Assembly: GCA_030683155.1 (NCBI GenBank)
Contig: JAUXMV010000004.1
Location: 124,001-188,000, forward strand
Direction: 5' to 3'
From: Bacteroidales bacterium
GTDB lineage: Bacteria > Bacteroidota > Bacteroidia > Bacteroidales > F082
DNA length: 64,000 nucleotides
The notes beneath the pieces were generated by a model that saw only the letters and a list, made by a program, of their open reading frames with translations, was not told the origin of the DNA and did not search any database. Below are positions 62,096-64,000 of the stretch, piece after piece. How positions within the stretch are numbered: position 1 is the stretch's first letter; each line of letters starts with the position of its first letter. The translations under genes were made by a program, and so were the position numbers.

Positions 62096-63841
62096 TTAGA
62101 GCTCATAAATACGAAGTTCAATATCAAGAATCTTTGAGTCTTCTTCGTGGCGGATATAGAAAATTTTCAAAAGACCTTCATTTAATACTTCTTTATCAAA
62201 TTCATAGTAAAGTGATGCTGTCCCACAAAAGTTTTCCTTTTCAGCACCTCTGAAAAGCATTTGCGAAAAATAAAAACGACTCTTACCATTTGGATCATCT
62301 ATAGCAACTATAACTTCATCTATACCAAGCTTATAACTGGTAATTAAATCAAGTTTTAGCAATGCCCGCTTACCTGAAAACTCTAAAGGCGTTTCAGCAA
62401 CAAAAAATATTGTATCAATTGTGCTGTAACCCATTTGTTGAAGGTCTTTCAGTTTATTCTTTGCATAATCTTTGCTGAATTTGACTTCTTTATTGGATAA
62501 ATTGTAAGATTTGATCCAAAGCATTCCGTTGTATTTAGGGTCTGTTTTTAAGAAGACTTTCCAGAATTTTTCTTTATTCATCTCCCCCCAATCAAGAATG
62601 TATCGCTGGTACTGGTAAGTTTGAATGATACTTATGTATGAAAATGAAAGTATTGCAATTGAAATAAAAATTTTAAACCGATTACCTTTAATCGTAAATG
62701 CTGATGAAGCAAAAACAATAATTAAGCTGTAATAGTCAATCATAACCCTTGCGCCGTAGCTGCCACCATAAAACCATACCCACCAGCTTGATAAAACATA
62801 TGTCACAAAAAGAAATGCCAACAGAAAAGTTCCGGTTTTCCAGAAATTTCTTTCTTTAAGAAACCCAAAAACACCCATGATAATCAAAACCAGAAATACC
62901 GGAGCATAAACAAAAAAACCTTTTCGGTAGCTGAATAGAAATTCGTGCAAATGGAATTTAGTAAAAACAAAAGTTTCGTTACTATATGGTTTTACGTAGA
63001 ACAGTCCGGTTTGAAGATACCAAACCATTGGTTGAATGAAAATGACCAATCCAGCAATTAATACAGCTATAATCAACTGTTTAATATCTTTCGTAAGCAA
63101 CCTTTTTAGATCATCCATTAAAAGTCTGAAACTATTGTAAAGAAAGGGAATGAAAACCAAAACCAACCCATTGGATGGTCGGAGTAGTATAATTAAACCA
63201 AAAACCAAAGCCGCCAAATAGAGATTTATGCTTTTCCCGGAATGGCTGTAAAGTGTTATTAAATAAGCAAATGCAGTGATAAATGAAAAAGAATAAACAT
63301 GGCTGAAAGAGGCTTCTGCATTTGTGTAATGCATTAAGGAGCTGGCAAATAACACTGTTAGCTGCAGAATTGCAATCCAAAGGAGCGGTATTTTTCGGAG
63401 AGCAAGTAGTTTTCGTATGAAAAACAATCCCAAAAACAGATAAAAGAAAGCGCTGTAGGTAACAAACTCCTGATAAATGACTGAATATCCATCAGCACGA
63501 TATTCAGAATTATTTAAAGCAACCTGATGAGCAACAAGAAAAAAAGGCATCTGAACCAAAGAGGTTCCAATGAAATACTTATTGATCTTCTTTCCATTTA
63601 CTTCTGGATTGATGCCGGCATTGTATGTTTTATGATTGTAAAAGTCGGTTACCAGAGTGTCAAGATAATTGAAATTCAAATCTTTATAAATAAACATTGC
63701 AGGCAGGTAGTCATAATAACCCTTCCCATCAGCGATAATTACCAGATCTTTTCTTCCGATATAATTATTTAGTAAAATGATGTACAATACAACGATGAAT
63801 ACTTCCTGCAAAAAAGCTGTTTTTTGGAATATCACTTTCAT
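62096..63841 (-). CDS. GT-C-like polytopic membrane protein (copy B)
   Basis: A 581-residue membrane protein, taking the ATG at 63841 (MKVIFQKTAFLQEVFIVV); the longer frame begins with TTG. About 10-12 helices. It shares every motif with copy A at 37142-39025: ADGKGYYDYLPAMFIYKDL, EASFSHVYSF, LRPSNGL, FSYRKGFFVYAP, SWWVWFYGGSYGARVMID and QTYQYQRYILDWGEMNK. The C-terminal soluble domain (about 430-581) ends LDIELRIYEL. It is AT-rich compared with its left neighbours by eye. It lies alone, convergent to the MacB-like permease. Likely a GT-C glycosyltransferase, but substrate unknown. Confidence 0.75.
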   Translation of the reverse strand: MKVIFQKTAFLQEVFIVVLYIILLNNYIGRKDLVIIADGKGYYDYLPAMFIYKDLNFNYLDTLVTDFYNHKTYNAGINPEVNGKKINKYFIGTSLVQMPFFLVAHQVALNNSEYRADGYSVIYQEFVTYSAFFYLFLGLFFIRKLLALRKIPLLWIAILQLTVLFASSLMHYTNAEASFSHVYSFSFITAFAYLITLYSHSGKSINLYLAALVFGLIILLRPSNGLVLVFIPFLYNSFRLLMDDLKRLLTKDIKQLIIAVLIAGLVIFIQPMVWYLQTGLFYVKPYSNETFVFTKFHLHEFLFSYRKGFFVYAPVFLVLIIMGVFGFLKERNFWKTGTFLLAFLFVTYVLSSWWVWFYGGSYGARVMIDYYSLIIVFASSAFTIKGNRFKIFISIAILSFSYISIIQTYQYQRYILDWGEMNKEKFWKVFLKTDPKYNGMLWIKSYNLSNKEVKFSKDYAKNKLKDLQQMGYSTIDTIFFVAETPLEFSGKRALLKLDLITSYKLGIDEVIVAIDDPNGKSRFYFSQMLFRGAEKENFCGTASLYYEFDKEVLNEGLLKIFYIRHEEDSKILDIELRIYEL

Positions 63842-64000
63842 TTGAAACAAAATGTTAAGAGATAATATATAATTTATAATGTAGTTTTTACAATGAATTA
63901 TAGCCCCATGCAATTAGTGGGATAACAGAAAGCCTTTCAAAAACAAAATCATGTGATATCAATCAAAAAAAAGAAGTACTGAAAGTGAGCTATAGTTTTA

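Overview
The window looks like core chromosome of a Bacteroidota bacterium, probably Bacteroidales-like, though the order is a guess. The support comes from the sequence: two proteins with type IX secretion (T9SS) type A C-terminal domains, a TonB-dependent receptor with an N-terminal carboxypeptidase-regulatory-like domain, a fused alpha/beta 2-oxoacid dehydrogenase E1, an ECF sigma factor beside a DUF4252 protein, a run of three SurA-like proteins behind guaB, and many Bacteroidetes-type -7 elements (TAnnTTTG, some with TTG 18-21 bases upstream). Shine-Dalgarno sequences are mostly absent. I found 47 protein genes and no tRNA, rRNA, CRISPR array, insertion sequence or phage gene. Only one gene-free stretch exceeds 300 bases (10556-11048).

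Layout. 1-2.1 kb (minus): wecB and radC. 2.2-9.8 kb (plus): a membrane-bound propeller/LuxR regulator, a YhcC-type radical SAM protein, and a large T9SS cargo protein. 9.9-14.7 kb: SlyD-like FKBP (minus), then rpmB, a TonB-dependent receptor and superoxide dismutase (plus). 14.7-18.7 kb (minus): ornithine aminotransferase, a phospholipase D-family protein and a TPR protein. 18.8-25.3 kb (plus): yicC, gmk, a zinc-less MDR reductase, nadD and a large sortilin/BNR-repeat protein. 25.4-32.3 kb (minus): S41 protease, fused E1, TsaC/Sua5, GT9 glycosyltransferase and an LPG-synthase-TM flippase-like protein. 32.5-34.7 kb (plus): Hsp20 and a second T9SS cargo. 34.7-43.0 kb (minus): a ZIP transporter with a small conserved-looking partner, a Tat-exported asparaginase-family hydrolase, then a glycan module of GT2, methyltransferase, FrhB-like iron-sulfur protein, flippase-like protein and GT-C-like polytopic protein. 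43.2-47.7 kb: POT peptide transporter and a putative outer-membrane protein (minus), then ECF sigma, putative anti-sigma and DUF4252 (plus). 48.0-61.8 kb (plus): valS, membrane metallophosphoesterase, guaB, three SurA-like proteins, MoxR ATPase, HlyD adaptor and MacB-like permease. 62.1-63.8 kb (minus): a second GT-C-like protein, clearly paralogous to the one at 37.1-39.0 kb.

How the genes fit together. The strongest candidate for an under-described system is the minus-strand module at 37.1-43.0 kb. Its GT2 resembles polyprenyl-phosphate sugar synthases, its LPG-synthase-TM protein could help move lipid across the membrane, and its polytopic protein has GT-C features. Together they suggest lipid-linked sugar transfer outside the cytoplasm. 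The neighbouring methyltransferase and FrhB-like protein both have altered key motifs. A second theme is envelope biogenesis: SurA-like chaperones with an accessory lipoprotein, and a HlyD/MacB-like pair with no ATPase gene beside it. Third is an ECF sigma/anti-sigma/DUF4252 unit with a candidate self-recognised promoter.
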